The notes under the pieces are model-generated. The model worked only from the letters and a program-made list of their open reading frames with translations. It had not been told where the DNA came from and made no database searches. Made by a program: the position numbers and the translations under genes. Shown one piece after another: positions 42,957 through 50,984 of a DNA stretch of 64,000 bases; the stretch's first letter is position 1, and the number at the start of each line of letters is the position of its first letter. Where the stretch lies: the NCBI GenBank assembly GCA_038530555.1, contig JBCBCN010000009.1, positions 62,001 to 126,000 of the forward strand, given 5' to 3'. The DNA is from HKCCE3408 sp038530555. GTDB taxonomy: Bacteria; Pseudomonadota; Alphaproteobacteria; Rhodobacterales; Rhodobacteraceae.

Positions 42957-44120
42957 ATGCCCGTAAAAAACCGTTTCGCCGAGCTTTTGCCGGAAATTAC
43001 CGAATGGCGCCGCGATTTGCACGCCAATCCAGAAATTCTTTTCGAGACGCACCGCACCTCGGCCCTGGTCGAGGAGAAACTGCGGGAGTTCGGGTGTGAC
43101 GAGGTGGTGACGGGGCTCGGGCGCACGGGCGTGGTCGGCATCATCAATGGCCGCGCGACGGGCTCGGGCCGCACAATTGGCCTGCGCGCGGATATGGACG
43201 CGCTGCCGATCCATGAGACGACGGGTCTGGATTATGCCTCTAAGACGCCCGGAGCGATGCATGCCTGCGGCCACGATGGACACACGGCGATGCTTTTGGG
43301 TGCCGCGAAATACCTGGCTGAGACGCGCAATTTCGACGGCCGTGTCGCGGTGATCTTTCAGCCTGCCGAAGAGGGCGGCGGCGGCGGCAAAGAGATGGTC
43401 GATGACGGCATGATGGAGCAGTTCTCCATCAATGAGGTCTACGGAATGCACAATTGGCCCGGTCGCCCGGTGGGCTCTTTCGCGATCCGCTCCGGTCAGT
43501 TTTTCGCAGCCGCTGACACCTTCGATATCACCGTGACCGGTAAGGGCGGTCACGCGGCGAAACCGCAGGAAACCGTCGACACCACCGTGATGGCCGCCCA
43601 GCTTGTCATCGCACTGCAAACGATCGCCAGCCGCAACGCCGATCCAACCAAACAGATCGTGGTCTCTGTTACCTCGTTCGAGACCTCTTCGCACGCCCAT
43701 AACGTGATCCCCGCCGAGGTCCGGATCCGCGGCACCGTGCGCACCATGGCCCCGGAAATCCGCGACCTGGCCGAGACGCGCATGGGCGAAATCTGCGCCG
43801 GTATTGCGGCCACGTTCGGCGGCTCAATCGCGCTGGACTACGTGCGTGGCTATCCCGTGATGGTCAATTCCGAGACCGAGACAGGCTATGCGGCTGAGGC
43901 TGCGCGGGCGGTGTCGGGCGATTGCGATGACGCGCCTTTGGTTATGGGTGGCGAAGACTTCGCCTTCATGCTCGAGGCCCGACCGGGCGCTTATATCCTG
44001 GTCGGCAATGGCGACACCGCGATGGTCCACAACCCGGAATATAACTTCAACGATGAAGCAATCCCGGCGGGCTGTTCCTGGTGGGCCGAATTGGTCGAGC
44101 AGCGCTTGCCGGCGTCTTGA
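42957..44120 (+). CDS. M20 amidohydrolase, hippurate hydrolase-like, 387 aa
   Basis: Aminoacylase or hippuricase of the M20D group. The zinc-binding HACGHDGHTAMLLGAAKYL lies near residue 103, with the catalytic site RVAVIFQPAEEGGGGGKEMV near 138 and NSETETGYAAEAARA later. Such enzymes cut N-acyl amino acids. The gene closes the ABC/ABM/M20 operon. A diverged copy of its last 60 bases survives 649 bases downstream (44710-44769), showing that a past duplication broke inside this gene. Confidence 0.92.
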   Translation: MPVKNRFAELLPEITEWRRDLHANPEILFETHRTSALVEEKLREFGCDEVVTGLGRTGVVGIINGRATGSGRTIGLRADMDALPIHETTGLDYASKTPGAMHACGHDGHTAMLLGAAKYLAETRNFDGRVAVIFQPAEEGGGGGKEMVDDGMMEQFSINEVYGMHNWPGRPVGSFAIRSGQFFAAADTFDITVTGKGGHAAKPQETVDTTVMAAQLVIALQTIASRNADPTKQIVVSVTSFETSSHAHNVIPAEVRIRGTVRTMAPEIRDLAETRMGEICAGIAATFGGSIALDYVRGYPVMVNSETETGYAAEAARAVSGDCDDAPLVMGGEDFAFMLEARPGAYILVGNGDTAMVHNPEYNFNDEAIPAGCSWWAELVEQRLPAS

Positions 44121-44238
44121 GGGGCCAAAGGTGGCGCAGTTGCGAAAAATTATACAGTTTTTTTCATAACTTAAGGGCGCTATCGGCGCTCGCCTGAGTT
44201 ACTCTGCCCGCAACAGGATTGTTCAGAGGTACACGAGT

Positions 44239-44679
44239 ATGAGAGTTTCAAATTGGTTTGCTGCCGCGCTTGCCACTTGTATGACTGCGATCACCGCGCC
44301 TGCATCGGCGCTGAGCACAGATTTCCAAGTGGAAGTTACCAGCACCTTTTTTGACGGCAGTATTCGGGCACACGGTATGCCCGACCCATATACGATGCGG
44401 TTTAGCTTCATGGACCGTGGAGGGCGCGTGGCGATCTGCGGGATCGGCTATATCAGCGACCAGCGTTTGCGCTCGAACATCCGCCGCGCCCTGCGCGGAG
44501 CGGAGGTTATGGTGGATGGCCAAGTATATCCGGTGGATCTGACCTATTTCGCCCAGGCCAATACGGCGCGGGCCGTCACCAGCGGCATGGCCAATTGCGC
44601 CGTCACGCCCGCCCCTATTCCCACCCGAAACGGCGATTTTGACTTTCGCCTTGGTGACGGCGGCGTCTGGCGCAACTGA
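44239..44679 (+). CDS. Secreted protein of unknown family, copy 1, 146 aa
   Basis: A signal peptide (SNWFAAALATCMTAITAPAS then ALSTD) is followed by a compact domain with one conserved cysteine in VAICGIGY and another in MANCAVTPAPIPTR, possibly a disulfide. The sequence GMPDPYTMR is shared exactly with its neighbour. I recognise no family. It is the first of two tandem paralogues that probably share a function, perhaps in the periplasm. No catalytic triad or metal motif is visible. Confidence 0.75.
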   Translation: MRVSNWFAAALATCMTAITAPASALSTDFQVEVTSTFFDGSIRAHGMPDPYTMRFSFMDRGGRVAICGIGYISDQRLRSNIRRALRGAEVMVDGQVYPVDLTYFAQANTARAVTSGMANCAVTPAPIPTRNGDFDFRLGDGGVWRN

Positions 44680-44709
44680 GGCGGATCTGCCCCGTGAAGA
44701 TCGGGTTCG

Positions 44710-44769
44710 ATCCCGGCTGGTTTTTCTTGGCGGGCCGAATTGATTAAGCAGCGCTTTCCGGCGTCGTGA
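44710..44769 (+). pseudogene. Decayed copy of the 3' end of the M20 gene
   Basis: Bases 44710-44769 match the last 60 bases of the M20 gene (44061-44120) at 50 positions with no gap, including the TGA at the end. It marks the left edge of the unit whose duplication gave the second secreted paralogue. It is too short and too diverged to be expressed. Confidence 0.8.
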
Positions 44770-44902
44770 AGGTCCGGTTTTCGGGCGCCTATTGGACGCC
44801 GCGCTGTTAACTCAGTGTTCCCACCTGTGACAGCAGCGCGCGTTGTACCCCGGCCCTCCGACACTACTTTTGTTTCATGCAAATTCTTAGGGGTAACGAT
44901 AA

Positions 44903-45343
44903 ATGAATGTTCTTAAAACGGCCATGGCCACATGTCTCGCGGGCCTTTTCATGTCTGGTGGATCGGCACAGGCGCTCGACACCGATTTTCAAATTCCGGT
45001 CGACGGTGACTTCGTCGAAAGCGGTCTCAGGAACTTCGGCATGCCCGATCCCTACACGATGCGCGTAGCCTTCATGGGCCAGGAAGGACGGATTGTCATC
45101 TGCGGTATTGGGTTTGTCCGTGAGGCGCGGCTGCGGTCGAACATTCGTGGCATGTTGCGGGATGCGGAAGTGACAGTGGGTGGCAGGGTCTATCCAGTTG
45201 ATCTGACCTTTTTCGCTCAGGCCAACTCGGCACGTGAGGTCGAGACGGGCATGGCGAATTGCGCGATCACACCTGCACCAATTCCCACGCGCTCGGAAGA
45301 TTTTGACTTCAATTTTGGGGGCGCGGGTATCTGGCGGGAATGA
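44903..45343 (+). CDS. Secreted protein of unknown family, copy 2, 146 aa
   Basis: Same length as copy 1 and similar along its whole length, most clearly in NFGMPDPYTMR, IVICGIGFVREARLRSNIR and VYPVDLTFFAQANSARE, with both cysteines kept. The signal peptide (MATCLAGLFMSGGSAQALD) has changed more than the mature part, suggesting that the exported domain is under selection. AGGGG precedes the start by about eight bases. It lies 664 bases from copy 1. Confidence 0.75.
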   Translation: MNVLKTAMATCLAGLFMSGGSAQALDTDFQIPVDGDFVESGLRNFGMPDPYTMRVAFMGQEGRIVICGIGFVREARLRSNIRGMLRDAEVTVGGRVYPVDLTFFAQANSAREVETGMANCAITPAPIPTRSEDFDFNFGGAGIWRE

Positions 45344-45388
45344 GTTGGAAGCGCCGCGCGACGTTGGTTTTGCGCAAGGCGTTCTGGA

Positions 45389-45730
45389 TCAAGCTGGTCT
45401 GAAGCCCATCGCTCGCGTTCGAGTGGGTGAAACCCGTCGCGTGGAGTTTGGTAAGCGTCGGGTCGCTGGCGGCAGCGCGGGCATTTTTGCGCTCTGCCGA
45501 CCCACGATGAGTTTGGCCAAGTGCCAAGCGTTCACCGGCAAAAGCAGACCGTGCAATACGATCACCTGCCACAGCCCCAAAGCCAAACCATATGAGATGA
45601 AGGCGATGTTGGAGCCAACTGCGATCATGCGCAGCCTGCGAAAATCCGTTGTCGTAAAGGTCGCAAGGACCAGAATGCCGGCAAGGATGCCGAGGGCGTC
45701 TGGTGCGGCATGGCTAGACTCTTCAAACAT
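45389..45730 (-). CDS. Small membrane protein with a Popeye/YgjV-like three-helix domain, 113 aa
   Basis: Three hydrophobic segments at about residues 12-30, 35-52 and 53-72 (LWQVIVLHGLLLPVNAWHL) match the membrane domain that precedes cyclic-nucleotide-binding domains in alphaproteobacterial Popeye-like proteins and that also occurs alone. Here the cyclic-nucleotide domain is absent; instead a 40-residue Arg-rich tail follows. Whether this is a truncated relative or a normal stand-alone form cannot be decided. No partner gene is adjacent. Confidence 0.5.
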   Translation of the reverse strand: MFEESSHAAPDALGILAGILVLATFTTTDFRRLRMIAVGSNIAFISYGLALGLWQVIVLHGLLLPVNAWHLAKLIVGRQSAKMPALPPATRRLPNSTRRVSPTRTRAMGFRPA

Positions 45731-46074
45731 GGGTTTGACCCTTTAGGACACGCCCTGGGACTGCGCAAAAATGGGCGCGTCAAATATCATAAAATGCAAA
45801 AAAGTGTTTTTCTGCAGAGACTTGTTGCCAATAGAGCTGTCATAACGGGGTCGTAGCGTCCCGCAAAGTCCGGTATTCGCTACTTGATCACCAAAAGCCC
45901 GGTTCTCGCTCTGGTTTACTTAGACGACATGGATCGTGGGCTGCGCGCGGCGAGGTCGCAAAGCCCGCTTGAGTTTCCGCAACGTCTTGCCCTGCGCGCC
46001 CGAGCGTCGCATACATTTGCGCCGTGGCACGCAGGCGCGTTGCCACCGGAGGGGAGACCGGGGAGGGAGCATCC
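45731..46074. other. 344-base intergenic region upstream of prpE
   Basis: No gene is supported here. An AT-rich near-palindrome TGCAAAAAAGTGTTTTTCTG lies at 45795-45816 (eight of nine outer base pairs match). Its TGCAAA half resembles the TTTGCAAA-type sites recalled for short-chain acyl-CoA regulators of propionate genes in Rhodobacter, but the fit is partial. The rest is ordinary GC-rich sequence with a GGGAGG ribosome site before prpE. Confidence 0.45.
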
Positions 46075-47979
46075 ATGTCCGACTACAGCGCGGCTTATGC
46101 CGCATGGCAGGCCGATCCAGGCGCATTTTGGATGCAAGCCGCGCAGGGGATCGATTGGGACACAGCCCCGAGCCATGCCTTCGATCCCAAAGCCGGTGTT
46201 TATGGTCGCTGGTTTCCCGATGCTGTGGGCAACACCTGCTATAACGCAATCGACCGCCACGTTGCCGCCGGGCGGGGTAATCAGGCAGCGATCATCTATG
46301 ACAGCCCGGTCACCGGCACTGTCAGCCACATCACCTATGCCCAGGCGCAGACTGAGATCGCCGCACTCGGGGCGGTGCTGCAAGAACTCGGCGTCGCTCA
46401 GGGCGACCGCGTCATCATTTATATGCCGATGGTGCCCGAAGCGGTCTTTGCCATGCTCGCCTGCGCCCGCATCGGCGCGGTGCATTCGGTGGTTTTCGGT
46501 GGCTTTGCCGCGCCCGAACTGGCCACGCGGATCGATGACGCGGCGCCCAAGGCGATTATCTCGGCGTCTTGCGGCATCGAGACAGCGCGGGTGATCGACT
46601 ATAAAGTGCTTCTCGACGCGGCGATCGACCTGGCCGAGACCAAGCCTGAGGCCTGCCTGATCCTGCAGCGCGAGCGGCAAACCTGTGACCTCGTCACGGG
46701 CCGCGACCACGACTACGCGGACCTGGTCAGCGCCGCGAAGGACGCAGGCAAAGCGGCCGACTGCGCCGCCGTAAAGGCCACCGACCCGGCCTATATCCTC
46801 TACACCTCCGGCACGACCGGTCAGCCCAAAGGCGTGGTGCGCGACACGGGCGGGCATATGGTGGCACTCCATTGGACGATGGCGGCGCATTACGGCGTCA
46901 GCCCGGGCGAGGTCTTCTGGGCCGCCTCCGATGTCGGCTGGGTTGTGGGCCATTCCTACATTTGCTACGCGCCGCTGCTCGCCGGCTGCACCACGGTCAT
47001 CTATGAGGGCAAGCCGGTTGGCACGCCCGATGCAGGAGCGTTCTGGCGGGTGATCTCCGAGCATAAGGTGGTCTCGCTTTTCACCGCGCCCACGGCGTTT
47101 CGCGCGATCAAGAAAGAGGATCCCAAGGGCGCGCTTCTGGCCGATTACGATCTCTCGAGCCTGCGCTCGCTGTTCCTGGCAGGTGAGCGGACTGATCCGG
47201 CCACTTTGGTCTGGGCCGAAGACAAGCTTGGCGTGCCAGTGATCGATCATTGGTGGCAGACCGAAACGGGCTGGACGATTTCCGGCAATCCGCTGGGTCT
47301 GGGTGGCTTTCCGGTGCGCAAAGGCTCCCCCGGGCGGCCGATGCCGGGCTATGACCTTCAGGTGCTCGACGATGCAGGTCAGCCCGTCGCGCGGGGCGTG
47401 CTTGGCAATATCGTCGTCAAGCTACCGCTCCCGCCTGGCGCGACGCCGGTTCTTTGGCGCGCAGAGGAGCGCTTTCGTCAGGCTTATCTCAACGATTTTC
47501 CCGGGTTTTACGCGACGTCGGATGCCGGGATCATCGATGAAGACGGCTATCTGCACATCATGGCGCGCACCGACGACATCATCAACGTCGCCGGTCACAG
47601 GCTCTCGACCGGCGCGATGGAGGAGGTTTTGGCCGAGCATCGCGACGTTGCCGAATGCGCCGTGGTGGGTAAGGCCGACGCGCTCAAGGGTCAGACACCC
47701 CTGGGATTTTTTGTCACCAATGCGGGCGTCAACCGTCCCGAGACCGAGATCGAAGCCGAGCTTGTCGCGATGGTCCGCGAGAAGATCGGCGCCGTAGCCG
47801 CCTTCAAGACGGCCGTCGCAGTGGCCCGTTTGCCCAAGACACGCTCAGGCAAGGTCCTGCGCGGCACCATGCAAAAAATCGCTGATGCCAGCGCCTTTAA
47901 GATGCCCGCGGCCATCGATGATCCGGACATCTTGGATGAGATCACAGGCGCATTGGAGGGCCGGTCGCTGATTGGCTGA
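46075..47979 (+). CDS. prpE: Propionyl-CoA synthetase, 634 aa
   Basis: Acyl-adenylate-forming enzyme that activates propionate. The N-terminal DPGAFWMQAAQGIDWDTAPS and VVFGGFAAPELATRIDDAAP fit PrpE rather than Acs. The AMP-binding signature YTSGTTGQPKGVVRDTGGHM is near residue 242. The late RTDDIINVAGHRLSTGAMEE and TRSGKVLRGTMQKIAD contain the conserved lysine that is acetylated for control in other PrpE proteins. With pccA and scpA 45 kb away, it completes the path from propionate to succinyl-CoA. Confidence 0.94.
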   Translation: MSDYSAAYAAWQADPGAFWMQAAQGIDWDTAPSHAFDPKAGVYGRWFPDAVGNTCYNAIDRHVAAGRGNQAAIIYDSPVTGTVSHITYAQAQTEIAALGAVLQELGVAQGDRVIIYMPMVPEAVFAMLACARIGAVHSVVFGGFAAPELATRIDDAAPKAIISASCGIETARVIDYKVLLDAAIDLAETKPEACLILQRERQTCDLVTGRDHDYADLVSAAKDAGKAADCAAVKATDPAYILYTSGTTGQPKGVVRDTGGHMVALHWTMAAHYGVSPGEVFWAASDVGWVVGHSYICYAPLLAGCTTVIYEGKPVGTPDAGAFWRVISEHKVVSLFTAPTAFRAIKKEDPKGALLADYDLSSLRSLFLAGERTDPATLVWAEDKLGVPVIDHWWQTETGWTISGNPLGLGGFPVRKGSPGRPMPGYDLQVLDDAGQPVARGVLGNIVVKLPLPPGATPVLWRAEERFRQAYLNDFPGFYATSDAGIIDEDGYLHIMARTDDIINVAGHRLSTGAMEEVLAEHRDVAECAVVGKADALKGQTPLGFFVTNAGVNRPETEIEAELVAMVREKIGAVAAFKTAVAVARLPKTRSGKVLRGTMQKIADASAFKMPAAIDDPDILDEITGALEGRSLIG

Positions 47980-47998
47980 AGCAGCGCGCGCCCCGCTT

Positions 47999-49006
47999 TC
48001 AGCCGCCGGTATGGCTCATATGGCGGCTCATCTGCCCGGCCACGTTCTGGCGTGAATAGTCGAAGTCGTGGCCCTTGGGCTTCCGCGCGATCGCCGCGCG
48101 GATCGCATCCTCCAACAGTTCGTCGCTCTCACTCATGCGGAGCGGCGCGCGAAGATCGGCGCGGTCTTCCTGGCCCAGGCACATGAAAAGCTCACCCGTG
48201 CAGGTCAGCCGCACGCGGTTGCAGCTTTCGCAGAAATTATGCGTCAGCGGTGTGATAAAGCCGATCTTCTGATCGGTTTCCTGCAGCTTTACATACCGCG
48301 CCGGGCCGCCCGTCCGCTCGGTGAGATCAAACAGAGTAAACTGCTCGGCCAAGCGGGCGCGAAGATCCTTGAGGCTCCAATACTGATCCAGCCGGTTCTC
48401 ATTGCCCAGATCGCCCATCGGCATGACCTCGATAAACGTCAGATCCATATCCCGGGCCGCGCACCAGCTTTGCAGGTCGAAAAGCTCATCCTCGTTGAAG
48501 CCCTTGAGCGCCACGGTGTTCAGCTTCACCCGCATCCCCGCCGCCCGCGCCGCTTCAATCCCAGCCAAGACCTGCTCGAGGCGGCCCCAGCGCGTGATAT
48601 GGGCGAATTTCTTGGCATCGAGCGTATCGAGCGAGACATTTACGCGGTTAACCCCGCAAGCGGCGAGGTCGGCGGCAAAGCGGCTGAGCTGGCTGCCATT
48701 GGTGGTCAGCGTCAGCTCTTCCAGGGCGCCGCTTTCGAGATGTCGTGACATGGCCTGGAAGAAGGTCATGATGCCCTTGCGCACGAGCGGTTCGCCCCCG
48801 GTGATGCGCAATTTCTTCACTCCGAGCCCGACGAAGCTGGAGCACAGGCGGTCAAGCTCTTCTAGGGTCAGCAATTCCCGCTTGGGCAGGAAGGTCATAT
48901 TCTCGGCCATACAGTAAAGGCAGCGGAAATCGCAGCGGTCCGTCACCGAGACCCGCAGGTAGGTGATGTCGCGGGCGAAGGGGTCGATAAGTGGCGGCAG
49001 CTGCAT
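47999..49006 (-). CDS. moaA: GTP 3',8-cyclase MoaA, 335 aa
   Basis: Radical SAM enzyme for the first step of molybdenum cofactor synthesis. The N-terminal cluster motif is in SVTDRCDFRCLYC, the C-terminal cluster cysteines in FCESCNRVRLTCTGELFMCL, and the protein ends in a double glycine (SHTGG) needed for activity. The start at 49006 is preferred to an upstream in-frame ATG at 49042 that adds a poorly conserved segment. The moaC gene is not adjacent. The gene ends 19 bases from the convergent prpE end. Confidence 0.95.
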   Translation of the reverse strand: MQLPPLIDPFARDITYLRVSVTDRCDFRCLYCMAENMTFLPKRELLTLEELDRLCSSFVGLGVKKLRITGGEPLVRKGIMTFFQAMSRHLESGALEELTLTTNGSQLSRFAADLAACGVNRVNVSLDTLDAKKFAHITRWGRLEQVLAGIEAARAAGMRVKLNTVALKGFNEDELFDLQSWCAARDMDLTFIEVMPMGDLGNENRLDQYWSLKDLRARLAEQFTLFDLTERTGGPARYVKLQETDQKIGFITPLTHNFCESCNRVRLTCTGELFMCLGQEDRADLRAPLRMSESDELLEDAIRAAIARKPKGHDFDYSRQNVAGQMSRHMSHTGG

Positions 49007-49089
49007 GGAAGTGAGCCTAGTGCCGCCGGTCTGCCCAGGCAAGCCAGCGACCTGTTGTGAGCCGTGCGATGGCGCGTTAGGGAGATCAC

Positions 49090-49545
49090 ATGCGCTTTAT
49101 CTGGACACTTTTCACCTGCTTTGCCCTGTCCGCATGCGGCCTCCAGCTTCCCGGCTTGGGCGGTTTGGGTGGTGCCCAAAGCCAGGCCCGCGCCCCTGGC
49201 GCTGAGGATGCACGCCCGGTGCTGCGACCTGGTGAGGTGGTGGAGGACACGGGCGACGCGGCGGATGGAGCCGCCGATCCAGGGCTGGCGGCTCAAACGG
49301 GCGATCTCGGCCAGACGATCGTGAGCTTGGGCGACGCAACACGGGCAGGGCTGTGGCTTGAGACGCCGTTGGTCGCAGCAGAAGGCCCCGGTCTTCTCCG
49401 AGCACCGGGGGGCACCGCGCTTGAGGTCCGCTTGATCCCGAGCGGTGGGGCGCCTGGCTCGGGTAGCAGGATCTCGCTTCAGGCCATGCAAGGCCTTGGC
49501 TTGCCGCTAACGGCGCTGACGGAAATATCGGTCGAAGCGCTCTGA
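49090..49545 (+). CDS. Predicted lipoprotein, 151 aa
   Basis: The signal peptide MRFIWTLFTCFALSACGLQ ends in a lipobox LSAC, giving lipidation at Cys16. A low-complexity Gly/Ala/Asp linker follows, then a compact domain (GDATRAGLWLETPLVAAEGP and RISLQAMQGLGLPLTALTEI). Rhodobacteraceae have many such short lipoproteins near DUF3422 genes; the function is unknown. It is convergent with the DUF3422 gene, with a short hairpin GCCGC-TTTGC-GCGGC in the 16-base gap. Confidence 0.75.
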   Translation: MRFIWTLFTCFALSACGLQLPGLGGLGGAQSQARAPGAEDARPVLRPGEVVEDTGDAADGAADPGLAAQTGDLGQTIVSLGDATRAGLWLETPLVAAEGPGLLRAPGGTALEVRLIPSGGAPGSGSRISLQAMQGLGLPLTALTEISVEAL

Positions 49546-49561
49546 GCCGCTTTGCGCGGCG

Positions 49562-50863
49562 CTACTCCATTGATTGGCGGATCCGGCGCACCACTAGCCA
49601 GACCCCGAGCACCACGGGCAACGCCACCAGTGCGGTCAACAAGCTGCCCGTGACGCCGACCTGCTCCGCAAAGGGCGCTGTCAGATATACCGCCAGATTG
49701 ACAGCGTAATAGCTGATCGCGACGACCGAGAGCCCCTCGACCGTCTTTTGCAGGCGTAATTGCAAGTCGGCGCGCTTGTCCATGCTTTCCAGCAAGGCCT
49801 GGTTTTGCTGTTGCCGGTCCACGTCGACGCGGGTGCGCAACAGATCTCCAGCGCGGGCGGCGCGTTCGATCATCGACTGCATGCGCAGCTCGGTCGCCTC
49901 AACGGTGCGGATCGCCGGATCAAAGCGGCGCATCATGAACTCGGCAAAGCTCTGGCGTCCGTTAAAGCGTGCCTCAGTCAGAACTTCGATGCGTTGATTG
50001 ACGATTGCCTCATAGGCCTTGGTCGCCGCAAAGCGAAAGGCCGATTGCGCCATGAGGTTCTCGAGCTCCGCCGCGCTGGTCAAAAGGGTCTGCAATGAGG
50101 CCTCGGGGCGGGCAATCTCCCCGGTCATCTCAGCGCTCAACATGCTTAACCGGGCGTCGATATCGCTCAGCCGAACACTGATTTCGCGCGCGCGCGGCAG
50201 ACCGAGCATCGCCATGGCCTTATAGGTCTCGATCTCGCATATGCGCTGGACGATGCGGCCCAGGCGGCGCTTGCCCGTGTCGGGCCGCGCGAAGACCGCG
50301 AAGTGCATGTGGCCCGTGGGCGCGATGCGGAAATCCCCCGCGATCACGGCGGTGTCGTCGATCACCTGACTTGCGGCCAGGCTTTCGGGCACGAACCAAT
50401 CGTCAAGCTTGGCGCGGATCGCCGCCATATCCTGCGGCATCTCGGCCACGTGGATATGGGCCGAGGTGATGCGGCTGCCAGGCATTGTGGCCAGCCAATC
50501 GGGGCTAAAGACTTCCCATAGGGCACTATCGAAGGGCTGCTCTGACGTGCCGGTGGAGAACAACGTGTAAGTCACAAACTCAGTGTGCTGCTCCCATTTG
50601 AGAGCGTATTTGCCGATCTCCCCGAAATAATGCGTGGCCTCAGGCTGGGGATGTGGGGCGCCGTAGCGGTCGAGCAGGGCCCTCAAGTGATCCAAATCGC
50701 GGCTGCGGTCCCGCTTGGCGCCGCCTTCAGGTTCTTTGATCGCAAGATAGGCCACCTGACCCGGCGCGGTCATCGGCGGGAATGGCCGCGCGTGCAGCTC
50801 ATTGGCCAGCGCGTAGCGCAGAGGGTGGTCGGACATTGCCGGCCGATAAGATCCATCAGGCAT
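49562..50863 (-). CDS. DUF3422 family membrane protein, 433 aa
   Basis: The N-terminal YALANELHARPFPPMTAPGQ is the family hallmark, followed by a mixed alpha/beta domain and a coiled-coil segment (residues 270-380), and two C-terminal helices near 382-402 and 408-428. The family is widespread in alphaproteobacteria with no assigned role; some annotators call it a membrane-anchored protein. The start at 50863 has GAGGTG five bases upstream; ATG at 50836 is possible. Confidence 0.9.
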   Translation of the reverse strand: MPDGSYRPAMSDHPLRYALANELHARPFPPMTAPGQVAYLAIKEPEGGAKRDRSRDLDHLRALLDRYGAPHPQPEATHYFGEIGKYALKWEQHTEFVTYTLFSTGTSEQPFDSALWEVFSPDWLATMPGSRITSAHIHVAEMPQDMAAIRAKLDDWFVPESLAASQVIDDTAVIAGDFRIAPTGHMHFAVFARPDTGKRRLGRIVQRICEIETYKAMAMLGLPRAREISVRLSDIDARLSMLSAEMTGEIARPEASLQTLLTSAAELENLMAQSAFRFAATKAYEAIVNQRIEVLTEARFNGRQSFAEFMMRRFDPAIRTVEATELRMQSMIERAARAGDLLRTRVDVDRQQQNQALLESMDKRADLQLRLQKTVEGLSVVAISYYAVNLAVYLTAPFAEQVGVTGSLLTALVALPVVLGVWLVVRRIRQSME

Positions 50864-50911
50864 CAAACACCTCACCTATACTCAAGGCGGGATATACGCT
50901 CTCAAAGATGA

Positions 50912-50941
50912 ATGTAAAATTAAAAATAAGATGTAAAATTA
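50912..50941. repeat. Two copies of ATGTAAAATTA, 19 bases apart, upstream of the DUF3422 gene
   Basis: ATGTAAAATTA occurs at 50912-50922 and 50931-50941, on the same face of the helix about two turns apart. The stretch is AT-rich in an otherwise GC-rich window and lies 49-78 bases upstream of the DUF3422 start, so it may be part of the promoter or an operator. Confidence 0.5.
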
Positions 50942-50984
50942 GGCACTTGACGGCACACTAAAGTATGCCGCGCGCGCCAAGGTG

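Noticed and set aside
45234..45746. 170-codon frame opposite the small Popeye-like gene
   Set aside because: It overlaps copy 2 of the secreted protein in another frame and has no domain; the minus strand gives clear membrane helices.
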